Below are positions 1-5,668 of a DNA stretch of 7,315 bases, one piece after another. How positions within the stretch are numbered: position 1 is the first letter of the stretch; each line of letters starts with the position of its first letter. The position numbers and the translations under genes were made by a program. The notes beneath the pieces were generated by a model. It did not search any database. It had not been told where the DNA came from and was given only the letters and a program-made list of their open reading frames with translations. The stretch is from Methylothermaceae bacterium (lineage in GTDB: Bacteria > Pseudomonadota > Gammaproteobacteria > Methylococcales > Methylothermaceae): NCBI GenBank assembly GCA_027024125.1, contig JALVSV010000048.1:1-7315 (forward strand), read 5' to 3'.

Positions 1-92
1 CGCCATGAACACGTTAAATTTAGACTTCATAATTCAATGCCCCCTTGATTAACAATTAATACTCTTATAATTCCATGAAAAACATACCGGAA
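1..92. other. AT-rich gene-free edge downstream of the NTF2-like gene
   Basis: This edge carries no reading frame I can support. It is AT-rich and lies just downstream of the minus-strand gene ending at 93. The stop codon region of that gene contains a short palindrome, GCTTTTA-TC-TAAAAGC (99-114). Its loop is only 2 nt, and the following minus-strand bases have just a short T run (near 80-84), so it is a poor terminator candidate. A promoter-like pair in this edge is listed separately. Confidence 0.5.
45..71 (+). promoter_or_regulatory. Possible sigma70-like promoter pointing right (weak)
   Basis: A perfect TATAAT hexamer is at 66-71, with TTGATT at 45-50 as a possible -35. The spacer is 15 nt, shorter than the preferred 16-18. 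It would read rightward, antisense to the minus-strand gene at 93-551, with no sense gene to serve. The surroundings are AT-rich, so chance is a real explanation. Confidence 0.2.
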
Positions 93-551
93 CTAACTGC
101 TTTTATCTAAAAGCATGACTCCCAATGGCACTTCTCCCCACAATTTCCACTCTGTACCATCCTTTTTGAAAATATATAAAGTGTCGGTAATGTTGTCGCG
201 AAAGGGCTCCTTTCCCTTGCCTGTCCACTTTACCTGTGCTCTGGCAAAGGCGTATGGAAGATCCTCTGCCAGAAAATGGAAGCCAATCACTTCCTCCTCC
301 AATTCCCGATCTTCCAGAATTTGGGCAAATCTTTGTCTGGTTTTCTCTGCATTCGGCGCATCTGGATGAATCAATGTAACAAGCTTATCCAGATCCTCTG
401 AAGCCACTGCAGCATCCGCCTTGTCGAACAAGGCGCGAATCCGTTTTTCCGTCCCTGATTCACCTGCAGACACCCCAAGGGAAATCGGTGCAAGAAGAAA
501 AGTCAGTAAAAGAACGAACAATCGTTTTGTAAATACTGAAGTATTCGACAT
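93..551 (-). CDS. Exported small protein, NTF2/SnoaL-like (DUF4440-type) fold suspected
   Basis: Encodes about 152 residues. I chose the ATG at 551 because GGAGG (557-561 on this strand) lies 5 nt upstream. An upstream ATG at 581 in the same frame would add 10 residues before the signal peptide and lacks this site. The N-terminus is a typical Sec signal peptide: K9-R10, then a hydrophobic stretch at about 11-27, and a VSA|GE cleavage site near residue 29. The mature part, about 120 residues, starts with a helix (KRIRALFDKADAAVASEDLD) followed by HPDAP. It ends with strands such as DNITDTLYIFKKDGTEWKLWGE. This pattern resembles NTF2-like proteins of the SnoaL/DUF4440 type, which fold as a cone with a ligand pocket. 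No catalytic residues can be assigned. The likely location is the periplasm. The family call is by pattern only and the function is unknown. Confidence 0.75.
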   Translation of the reverse strand: MSNTSVFTKRLFVLLLTFLLAPISLGVSAGESGTEKRIRALFDKADAAVASEDLDKLVTLIHPDAPNAEKTRQRFAQILEDRELEEEVIGFHFLAEDLPYAFARAQVKWTGKGKEPFRDNITDTLYIFKKDGTEWKLWGEVPLGVMLLDKSS

Positions 552-678
552 GGCATCCTCCGTCGAATGGATGGCGATCAATCATGCAACTATGTTACAC
601 GAGCGGCAATGGTGATAAAAGAAATGAATCGGCTGCTTCTGACCGGAACAGTTATGCTTGACACCGCAACTCTTCGTT

Positions 679-1389
679 TCAGCGATGACAGGCAATGATC
701 TTCAGGGCCTCTTCCACTGTTTCAGCAGGGGTAATCAGTTCAAGATCCTCAACGGAGATGGTTCCGGTCTCAACCTGGGTTTCGCGGATAAAGTCTCCCA
801 GTTTGCCCCAAAATTCCTGACCCATGGAAACGATGGGGAAACCTTCCAGCTTGCCGGTCTGAATCAAAGTGACCACTTCGAATGCCTCATCAAGCGTCCC
901 GAATCCGCCCGGCATCACCACAAAGGCGCAGGAATATTTGATAAGCATTACCTTGCGAACGAAGAAATGTTCGAATTCGATGAAGTGATCGAGGTAGGAA
1001 TTGGGCTTCTGTTCACGCGGCAGGATGATATTGCAACCCAGACTCAACCCACCACCCTCTTTGGCGCCCCGGTTGGCAGCCTCCATGATTCCTGGCCCAC
1101 CACCAGTCATCACCGCATATCCATTTTCAGCCAGGCTGCGCCCAAGCGAGCGTGCCAGTTTGTAGTATTCGTGTCCTTCTTCAAACCGGGCAGAACCAAA
1201 TACCGTGACACAGGGCGCTTCGAAACCGAAACTTTCAAATCCCTTCAGGAACTCGAGGAAAATCCGCACCGCGCTTTCAAGATCCTCACCTCGTCCCCGT
1301 CTTCCTTTGAGGAAGAGTTTTTCCGTACCTCGTACCTTTTTGAGCAGGGACGATTCTGAATCCATCAAAGCACCGACCAGTTCTTTCAT
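679..1389 (-). CDS. LOG family (TIGR00730) Rossmann-fold protein, putative nucleotide 5'-monophosphate phosphoribohydrolase
   Basis: A 236-residue cytoplasmic protein with the LOG-family signature. GSAR (65-68) lies at the first Rossmann strand, TGGGPGIMEAANRGA is at 95-109, an arginine in FFVRK is at 145, and PGGFGTLDE is at 160-168. The PGGxGTxxE motif plus the arginine form the active site in characterised LOG proteins. These cleave the N-glycosidic bond of nucleoside 5'-monophosphates, including cytokinin ribotides. Older databases label the family 'lysine decarboxylase', which is misleading. The first 58 residues are a helical, charged extension before the Rossmann core, so this is the longer bacterial subtype and not a minimal LOG of about 190 residues. 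The ATG at 1389 is preceded only by a weak purine stretch. It is transcribed away from the D-lactate dehydrogenase gene, and the 127-nt gap to the next minus-strand gene leaves co-transcription open. The exact substrate cannot be read from sequence. Confidence 0.92.
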   Translation of the reverse strand: MKELVGALMDSESSLLKKVRGTEKLFLKGRRGRGEDLESAVRIFLEFLKGFESFGFEAPCVTVFGSARFEEGHEYYKLARSLGRSLAENGYAVMTGGGPGIMEAANRGAKEGGGLSLGCNIILPREQKPNSYLDHFIEFEHFFVRKVMLIKYSCAFVVMPGGFGTLDEAFEVVTLIQTGKLEGFPIVSMGQEFWGKLGDFIRETQVETGTISVEDLELITPAETVEEALKIIACHR

Positions 1390-1481
1390 AAACGCTCTTT
1401 CAAAGCCAGAAAATGAATAAGAAGAGTATCATAAGGCAGATTGAAGTAAAGATCACACTGCTCGAACACAAGGAAACTCCC
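1390..1481. promoter_or_regulatory. Divergent intergenic region between LOG gene and ldhA-like gene
   Basis: These 92 nt must hold the 5' signals of two divergent genes. On the plus strand, AGGA at 1471-1474 sits 7 nt before the ATG at 1482 and fixes that start. A TATCAT at 1427-1432 could be a -10 for the plus-strand gene, but I see no convincing -35 for it. The reading frame stays open back to 1413, which would add 23 residues, but that start has no comparable ribosome binding site. Confidence 0.4.
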
Positions 1482-2621
1482 ATGAACGATAGGGAAAGGC
1501 TCGTAAAACTGCTGGAAAGACTCAACCGGCTCGATGGCCTGGATCAGGCGCTTTATGAAAAGCTGATCCATGATCTGGATCGTCCTGTCCCTGCCAGCGG
1601 CTACGACGAGGATGGCCGTCTGGTCATCACCATGTTCGATGCGAAATCCTATGACGTCGAATCATTCAGCCAACAGAATCGGGGGCGATTCACCCTGCGC
1701 GCCATCGAGGCTCCTTTGAACGAGGACAGTGCCATTGCCGCTTCAGGATCCAAAGTGGTTTGTATCTTCGTCAACGACCGCTGCGATGCTCCCGTGGTGG
1801 CGAGGCTTGCGGCACTGGGGATCGAACTGATCGCCCTGCGCTGTGCTGGTTACAACAACGTTGATCTCAAGGCATGCCAACAGCATCGCATCAGCGTCGT
1901 CCGGGTACCGGCCTACTCACCCCACGCGGTTGCCGAATACAGCGTCGCCCTGATGCTGATGCTCAACCGTCACTTGCATAAGGCCTACATGCGCAATCGT
2001 GCCGGTTATTTCGTGCTGGAGGGTCTGATCGGCTTCGACATGCGTGGCAAGACAGTAGGGGTGATAGGAACCGGCAGGATCGGCCAGTGTGTCATCGAAA
2101 TACTCCTGGGTTTCGGCTGCAACGTCCTGGCCTTCGACAAATTCCCCGACCCCAAGGTCGCTTCCCGCGGAAACGTGCAATATCATAGCTTGGAGAAGGT
2201 GCTGACAGAATCCGACATCATCACCCTCCACGCCCCCCTGACCGATGAAACCTACCACATGATCAATTCCCGCTCTATCGCCTGTATGAAACGGGGGGTG
2301 ATGCTGATCAACACCAGTCGTGGCGGGCTGGTGGATGCCCGGGCGTTGATCGATGGCCTGAAGTCGGGCAGGATCGGCTCAGCGGGACTGGACGTGTATG
2401 AAGAGGAAGCCGGGATTTTCTTTCACGACGTCTCGGACAAGGGCATCACCGACGAACTACTGGCCCAACTGCTTGCCTTCAGCAATGTGGTGATCACATC
2501 CCACCAGGCGTTTTTCACCCGGGAAGCTTTGGCCAACATCGCCACCACCACACTGGCCAACATCGAGGAATTCATCCAGGGGAAACGGGGCAAGGAACTG
2601 CTCAATGCAGTCGAAAAATGA
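1482..2621 (+). CDS. ldhA: D-lactate dehydrogenase (NAD-dependent D-2-hydroxyacid dehydrogenase) with N-terminal extension
   Basis: Encodes 379 residues from the ATG at 1482, chosen for its AGGA site at 1471-1474. From residue 48 on, the protein follows E. coli LdhA closely. It has FDAKSYD at the first strand, VCIFVNDR, RCAGYNNVDL, VRVPAYSPHAVAE, and the NAD-binding GTGRIG at 196-201. The catalytic arginine is R280 in NTSRGG, the catalytic glutamate is E309 in DVYEEE, and the catalytic histidine is H341 in SHQAFFT. Their spacing (29 and 61 residues after the arginine) matches E. coli LdhA as I recall it. The expected reaction is pyruvate + NADH to D-lactate + NAD+, in the cytoplasm, during fermentation. 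The odd part is residues 1-47: a helical, leucine-rich, charged segment (around RLVKLLERLNRLDGL) before the normal family start. Enteric LdhA is about 329 residues. A start at 1632 would remove the extension, but it has no ribosome binding site and would delete part of the first strand. Confidence 0.93.
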   Translation: MNDRERLVKLLERLNRLDGLDQALYEKLIHDLDRPVPASGYDEDGRLVITMFDAKSYDVESFSQQNRGRFTLRAIEAPLNEDSAIAASGSKVVCIFVNDRCDAPVVARLAALGIELIALRCAGYNNVDLKACQQHRISVVRVPAYSPHAVAEYSVALMLMLNRHLHKAYMRNRAGYFVLEGLIGFDMRGKTVGVIGTGRIGQCVIEILLGFGCNVLAFDKFPDPKVASRGNVQYHSLEKVLTESDIITLHAPLTDETYHMINSRSIACMKRGVMLINTSRGGLVDARALIDGLKSGRIGSAGLDVYEEEAGIFFHDVSDKGITDELLAQLLAFSNVVITSHQAFFTREALANIATTTLANIEEFIQGKRGKELLNAVEK

Positions 2622-2640
2622 TTGACCTTGCTTCTGTCAG

Positions 2641-2694
2641 TCAAACCCGCCCCTTGTTCAAAGGCAGGTTCATGTATCGAGGTAGCGGGTTTGA
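2641..2694. repeat. Inverted repeat with nested hairpin between convergent genes, possible terminator
   Basis: TCAAACCCGC (2641-2650) and GCGGGTTTGA (2685-2694) are perfect 10-bp inverted arms. Between them is a smaller CCTT/AAGG hairpin. The structure starts 19 nt after the stop of the ldhA-like gene and lies downstream of the convergent membrane-protein gene. It could act as a transcription barrier in both directions. There is no T run on either side, so an intrinsic terminator is not shown. A second short stem, CGCGT/ACGCG, lies at 2725-2743. Confidence 0.4.
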
Positions 2695-2752
2695 GTCGGC
2701 AACCCTTGCAAGCCCATCGACTTTCGCGTTTGATGATGACGCGCAACTCATC

Positions 2753-3325
2753 TCACAAATGTATCCCGGCACTTTGGATGTAAATATCTGCAACCATCAA
2801 CGACACGACGGCTAGCGTAAAATACCAACGAAGATTTCTCTGTTTGAAAATGGCCAGAAGTGCTGCAATCCCTGCCACCATGACAGAAACCAGGGAAGCA
2901 TACGACCACTCCAGACCAAGCAGAAATTCAATACCCAGCGTCCATAGCTGTGAGACCGCGAACAACCAGAAGAATCTGGTGATCACGATCTCCTCCTGCA
3001 TACGAATTTCAGGTCCACCAGGCTCATCATGGGTCAACAGCTTCGTCATCAAACTGCTTGCAAACAATAAGATGACAGGGCCAGCGATCACATAAAGAAA
3101 GGTGATAAATTCCCAAGTCTCACGCTCAGCCAGTAACACGCAGTTCCAAAACATGCTGAGGTAGCTCTCCAACAGGATAAGCAGCCATAGCACCCCCAAC
3201 TGATAGTCGCGAAAAGGCTTGAACTCGGCCACCATCGAGGCAAAAGCCATCAGAATATTCCCTATGCCGATACTGATGATGCCGGTGAACATCAGCAGTA
3301 CTAACAACGATGTGGTCATTTCCAT
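2753..3325 (-). CDS. Six-helix integral membrane protein of unknown function
   Basis: About 190 residues, strongly hydrophobic, with roughly six predicted membrane spans: 5-32, 43-65, 72-94, 113-137, 141-160 and 167-187. The longest polar loop (about 95-112, THDEPGGPEIRMQEE) is acidic and lies between spans 3 and 4. I see no catalytic, metal-binding or transporter motif that would assign a family. The start is uncertain. ATGs at 3328, 3325 and 3319 are clustered behind a GGGGGG run (3331-3336), which fits 3325 best at 5 nt. A GTG at 3370 would extend the frame by 15 residues but has no ribosome binding site. The gene converges on the ldhA-like gene and diverges from the lipoprotein gene, so it is probably a single-gene transcript. 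It is an orphan membrane protein, and I do not guess a function. Confidence 0.75.
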   Translation of the reverse strand: MEMTTSLLVLLMFTGIISIGIGNILMAFASMVAEFKPFRDYQLGVLWLLILLESYLSMFWNCVLLAERETWEFITFLYVIAGPVILLFASSLMTKLLTHDEPGGPEIRMQEEIVITRFFWLFAVSQLWTLGIEFLLGLEWSYASLVSVMVAGIAALLAIFKQRNLRWYFTLAVVSLMVADIYIQSAGIHL

Positions 3326-3545
3326 CATATCCCCCCGGATCGAATCAAACGTTGAGTGACCGAGACTCACTGTTCAGCGGAAAGAAACGCAACATCCCCC
3401 ATCCCCATGATCAAGAGCCCCCATAGCCGGGACAATAGAGCACAACGATCGCAGTCGTCAACGCAGAACATGAAGACCAAAAGTCACCCTAACGGGGAAT
3501 CCAATCGGCATTTCCAAGCCGTGCGGAGATGCCCTCACTGACCTG

Positions 3546-3554
3546 TGTTAAAAT
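3546..3554 (+). promoter_or_regulatory. Extended -10 promoter for the lipoprotein-channel-protease unit
   Basis: TGTTAAAAT (3546-3554) reads as an extended -10, TGn followed by TAAAAT, one base off TATAAT. There is no good -35 at the expected distance (around 3526-3531), which is typical of extended -10 promoters. Transcription would begin near 3561 and give a leader of about 30 nt containing the GAGG site. It is the best promoter candidate for the operon. Confidence 0.45.
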
Positions 3555-3590
3555 GCCACGACTGATGACAATTTCTCATCGAGGCGTCAC

Positions 3591-3980
3591 ATGAACAGGA
3601 TCCATGTAATCACTTTATCATCATTGATACTCACCAGTTGTGCCAGTCAGTCGGGATGGACACCGACCGTCGACACCTATGGAGATCCAAGAGCTCAATA
3701 CATCACCCAGGACGAAAACGAATGTCGGGCAATAGCCCAGCGGGCCTCCGGGTATACCCCCGAGCAGGTTGCCAAAGGTGCAGTGGTCGGAGGGCTCTTA
3801 GGTGCTGCCGCAGGTGCTGCCATCGGAGCAGCATTGGGCAATCCTGGCAAAGGCGCTGCGGTGGGGGCGGCTGCAGGTGGATTCGGTGGAGGAACCAAAG
3901 AGGGAGTACAGGCAGAAGCCAGGTATAAACAGGTATTCCGCAACTGCATGCGGAACCGGGGGCATAACGTACTGGATTGA
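3591..3980 (+). CDS. Glycine-zipper outer-membrane lipoprotein
   Basis: Encodes 129 residues. The ATG at 3591 follows GAGG (3581-3584) by 6 nt. A lipoprotein signal peptide ends in the lipobox L14-T-S-C17, so C17 should be lipidated. The next residue is alanine, not aspartate, which predicts sorting to the outer membrane. The centre is a glycine zipper. Glycines recur every fourth residue at 63, 67, 71, 75, 79 and 83 and, after an NPGKG turn, at 88, 92, 96 and 100, which suggests two packed helices forming a hairpin in or on a membrane. Two cysteines flank the zipper (C45 and C119) and could form a disulfide. The C-terminus (FRNCMRNRGHNVLD) resembles the conserved tail of many small proteobacterial glycine-zipper lipoproteins, whose exact role is mostly unknown. 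The stop codon overlaps the start of the potassium channel gene (TGATG), so it is the first gene of a coupled unit. Confidence 0.88.
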   Translation: MNRIHVITLSSLILTSCASQSGWTPTVDTYGDPRAQYITQDENECRAIAQRASGYTPEQVAKGAVVGGLLGAAAGAAIGAALGNPGKGAAVGAAAGGFGGGTKEGVQAEARYKQVFRNCMRNRGHNVLD

Positions 3981-4678
3981 TGAAGGGACGCGGAATCCAT
4001 TTCGAAGACAAACTGGGACTGTTCCAGGAAAACAAGGCCTATTATCTATTCCTGCTCATCGCCTTGGTGGCATTGATCGGGATATCCCCGCTCTTTACCC
4101 CCACGGGCGTCGGCAGATTCTTTCTAACGCTTGTTCTGATCGTCACCCTCTTGACCGGAGTACTGGTGATCTCACGCCACCGGATCAACCGGATTATAAG
4201 CCTCGTATCCGGTTTGTTGATGGTGATCTCGGCAACTATCCACGATTTTTTTCATCCCTTGGGATTATTTTCCCTGATCGCTTACATTGCCGGCATCGTT
4301 TTCTTTCTTCACGTTTCATTGGTCTTGATCTACGATATTTTCTCCTACCGCAGAAAAGTAGTCGTGGGTCTGCTTTATGGCGCCATCAGCGTCTATCTGC
4401 TCATCGGCATCAGCTTTGCGTTCGGCTACAGCCTGGTCGAAATCATTCATCCTGAATCATTCAAAGGTATATTCAAAGAGTTAGGCTTGACCTCACTATT
4501 TTCTTCCATGCTGTATTTCAGCTTCATCACACTCACCACCTTGGGGTACGGAGACATCACTCCACTGACCCGGCAGGCCATCGTGCTGAGTTATCTGGAA
4601 GCAATCGGGGGACAGATGTACCTGACCATCCTGGTACCCCGGCTGGTGGGCATGTATCTCGCCCAGGGTGTCGATTGA
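3980..4678 (+). CDS. Potassium channel family protein (Ion_trans_2 type pore)
   Basis: Encodes 232 residues. The ATG at 3980 shares its first base with the last base of the lipoprotein stop (TGATG), so translation is probably re-initiated by the same ribosomes. No separate strong Shine-Dalgarno site is visible. The K+ selectivity filter is explicit: TTLGYGD at 186-192, preceded by a pore helix (about 172-185) and followed by an outer-to-inner helix (about 200-227). Upstream are about five hydrophobic spans (20-38, 46-64, 72-86, 93-118, 126-150), giving a 6-TM-like layout. No span carries a regular arginine ladder, so I see no voltage sensor. There is no RCK/TrkA nucleotide-binding domain and only a very short tail. 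The protein should form a tetrameric K+-selective pore in the inner membrane. What gates it is not visible. Confidence 0.92.
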   Translation: MKGRGIHFEDKLGLFQENKAYYLFLLIALVALIGISPLFTPTGVGRFFLTLVLIVTLLTGVLVISRHRINRIISLVSGLLMVISATIHDFFHPLGLFSLIAYIAGIVFFLHVSLVLIYDIFSYRRKVVVGLLYGAISVYLLIGISFAFGYSLVEIIHPESFKGIFKELGLTSLFSSMLYFSFITLTTLGYGDITPLTRQAIVLSYLEAIGGQMYLTILVPRLVGMYLAQGVD

Positions 4679-5424
4679 CACCCGCCCGGGCGCCTGGGAT
4701 AGGAGTGGCGCTGGCGCTGATAGCGGTTTATGCGATAGGCGTCCAGTTGCTCAGCGCCGCTCTGCTGGTAATGCTGGGCCAAGAATGGTTGTGGCGCGGT
4801 CTGTTGTTGACCGAATGCCTGTTTCTGGTCTGGCTGCTTTCTTATCTGCGCCGCTTCGACAGAAAGACTCTGGGAATACGTGCAGTTTCCTGGCGCGAAG
4901 GAGTGATCATCGTTTCATGGTTCCTGGCCATTGCTTTTGCCAGCGATGCCGTGGTTTTGTGGCTGGCTCCGGAAACCATGATAGAAAGCTATCTGGATGC
5001 CTTCAGACCCGTTACGCCAATGGACTGGCTGGGGCTGACCGGTGTGGCCATTCTCAGCGCCCCACTACTGGAGGAAATCCTGTTTCGCGGTATTCTGTTG
5101 AGTTCGCTACGTGACCGGTTCAGCATCCATATGACAATTCTGGGCTCCACGTTTCTATTTGCCTTGATACATATCAAGCCACTCCAGGTCATCGCGGCCC
5201 TGCCCATGGGATACATACTGGCCGCCTACATCGCCCGGGGTGGCAGTCTTTACGTCACAGCAGTCGCTCATAGCCTTGGCAACAGCTTCTCTCTTCTTGG
5301 GCTGGTGGTTCCAAACATCCCCTGGATCTCAGCCGATTGGCGTCCGGATACCCTGAGCGGTGTGGCCTCTTTGCTCGTTGGGCTGGCGCTTCTGGTGGGC
5401 TTTATGAGACGTTATCCACCGTGA
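4675..5424 (+). CDS. CPBP family intramembrane metalloprotease (Abi/CAAX-type)
   Basis: Encodes 249 residues from a TTG start at 4675. That start overlaps the channel stop by 4 nt (TTGA) and follows AGGG (4665-4668) by 6 nt. A GTG at 4705 is the next option and would lose 10 residues. The protein is a multi-span membrane protein with the three conserved CPBP motifs in order: EEILFR (E133, E134, R138), FALIH (F162, H166) and HSLGN (H199, N203). The glutamates and histidines are the predicted metal-binding and catalytic residues of the family, which includes Rce1-type CAAX proteases and bacterial Abi proteins. All key residues are present, so it should be active. Substrates in bacteria are mostly unknown; some members act in bacteriocin immunity or envelope protein processing. 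Its coupling to the lipoprotein and channel suggests a shared membrane role, but that is an inference. Confidence 0.93.
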   Translation: MTPARAPGIGVALALIAVYAIGVQLLSAALLVMLGQEWLWRGLLLTECLFLVWLLSYLRRFDRKTLGIRAVSWREGVIIVSWFLAIAFASDAVVLWLAPETMIESYLDAFRPVTPMDWLGLTGVAILSAPLLEEILFRGILLSSLRDRFSIHMTILGSTFLFALIHIKPLQVIAALPMGYILAAYIARGGSLYVTAVAHSLGNSFSLLGLVVPNIPWISADWRPDTLSGVASLLVGLALLVGFMRRYPP

Positions 5425-5503
5425 GGCCAGAGTGGAATGATTATTGTTGATTTGAAGGTTTTCTCGCAGACATCACCTTTTCACATCAAGGCATATATTT
5501 TGG
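5425..5503. other. Gap after the CPBP gene, up to the inverted-repeat element
   Basis: Seventy-nine AT-rich bases follow the protease stop. I see no reading frame and no clear intrinsic terminator for the plus-strand operon. If the operon is terminated here, the signal is either weak or supplied by the inverted-repeat element that follows. Confidence 0.45.
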
Positions 5504-5656
5504 CTAGGAGCCTGTCGGACTTTTGATTTGCTGCACTTGCAACCCATTGAAATAAAGTCATATTCTATTTTGACGCTCACAGCCCATGTTTGTGATATAT
5601 GTCGCTAAAACAGTCAGTTACAAACCACGATTTACCTAAGTCCGACAGGCTCCTAG
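5504..5656. mobile_element. MITE-like or non-autonomous IS remnant with perfect 19-bp terminal inverted repeats
   Basis: CTAGGAGCCTGTCGGACTT (5504-5522) and its exact reverse complement (5638-5656) bound a 153-bp segment with a 115-bp interior that holds no open reading frame. Because CTAG is its own reverse complement, it can be read either as part of the repeat or as a duplicated target site. If it is the target site, the element is 145 bp (5508-5652) with 15-bp repeats. A CTAG duplication fits the YTAR target preference of some IS5-group elements, but I cannot assign the family. The interior contains a smaller GTTTGT/ACAAAC inverted pair. The element sits in the gap between two convergent genes, 12 nt beyond the stop of the glycosyltransferase gene, where an insertion would do little harm. 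The segment is far too short to encode a transposase, so any movement would have depended on one supplied in trans. Confidence 0.8.
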
Positions 5657-5668
5657 TAGGGCTATAAA

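Noticed and set aside
658..1359. Plus-strand open frame of 233 codons opposite the LOG gene
   Set aside because: It is the antisense shadow of a gene with clear LOG motifs on the minus strand. It has no ribosome binding site and no family motif.
1917..2258. Minus-strand frame of 113 codons inside the D-lactate dehydrogenase gene
   Set aside because: It is a shadow of a strongly conserved enzyme gene, with no start signal and no recognisable domain.
2618..2815. Plus-strand frame of 65 codons overlapping the ldhA-like stop (ATGA)
   Set aside because: The overlap looks like coupling, but the frame runs through a stem-loop region and into the antisense of the membrane-protein gene. It has no protein-like pattern.
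2753..3370. Longer version of the membrane protein starting at GTG 3370
   Set aside because: There is no ribosome binding site ahead of 3370, and the added 15 residues are polar and precede a natural first membrane span. The clustered ATGs near 3325 follow a G-rich run.
3802..4455. Plus-strand frame of 217 codons across the lipoprotein-channel junction
   Set aside because: It overlaps two genes with decisive motifs (lipobox, K+ filter) in another frame, and its residue make-up is arginine-rich and motif-free.
4668..5114. Plus-strand frame of 148 codons beside the CPBP start
   Set aside because: It is out of frame with the EExxxR, FxxxH and HxxxN motifs and is rich in arginine and serine, as shadow frames of GC-rich genes often are.
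5504..5656. Reading the inverted repeat as a plain rho-independent terminator
   Set aside because: The arms are separated by 115 bp and lack a following T run, which fits mobile-element ends better than a hairpin terminator.
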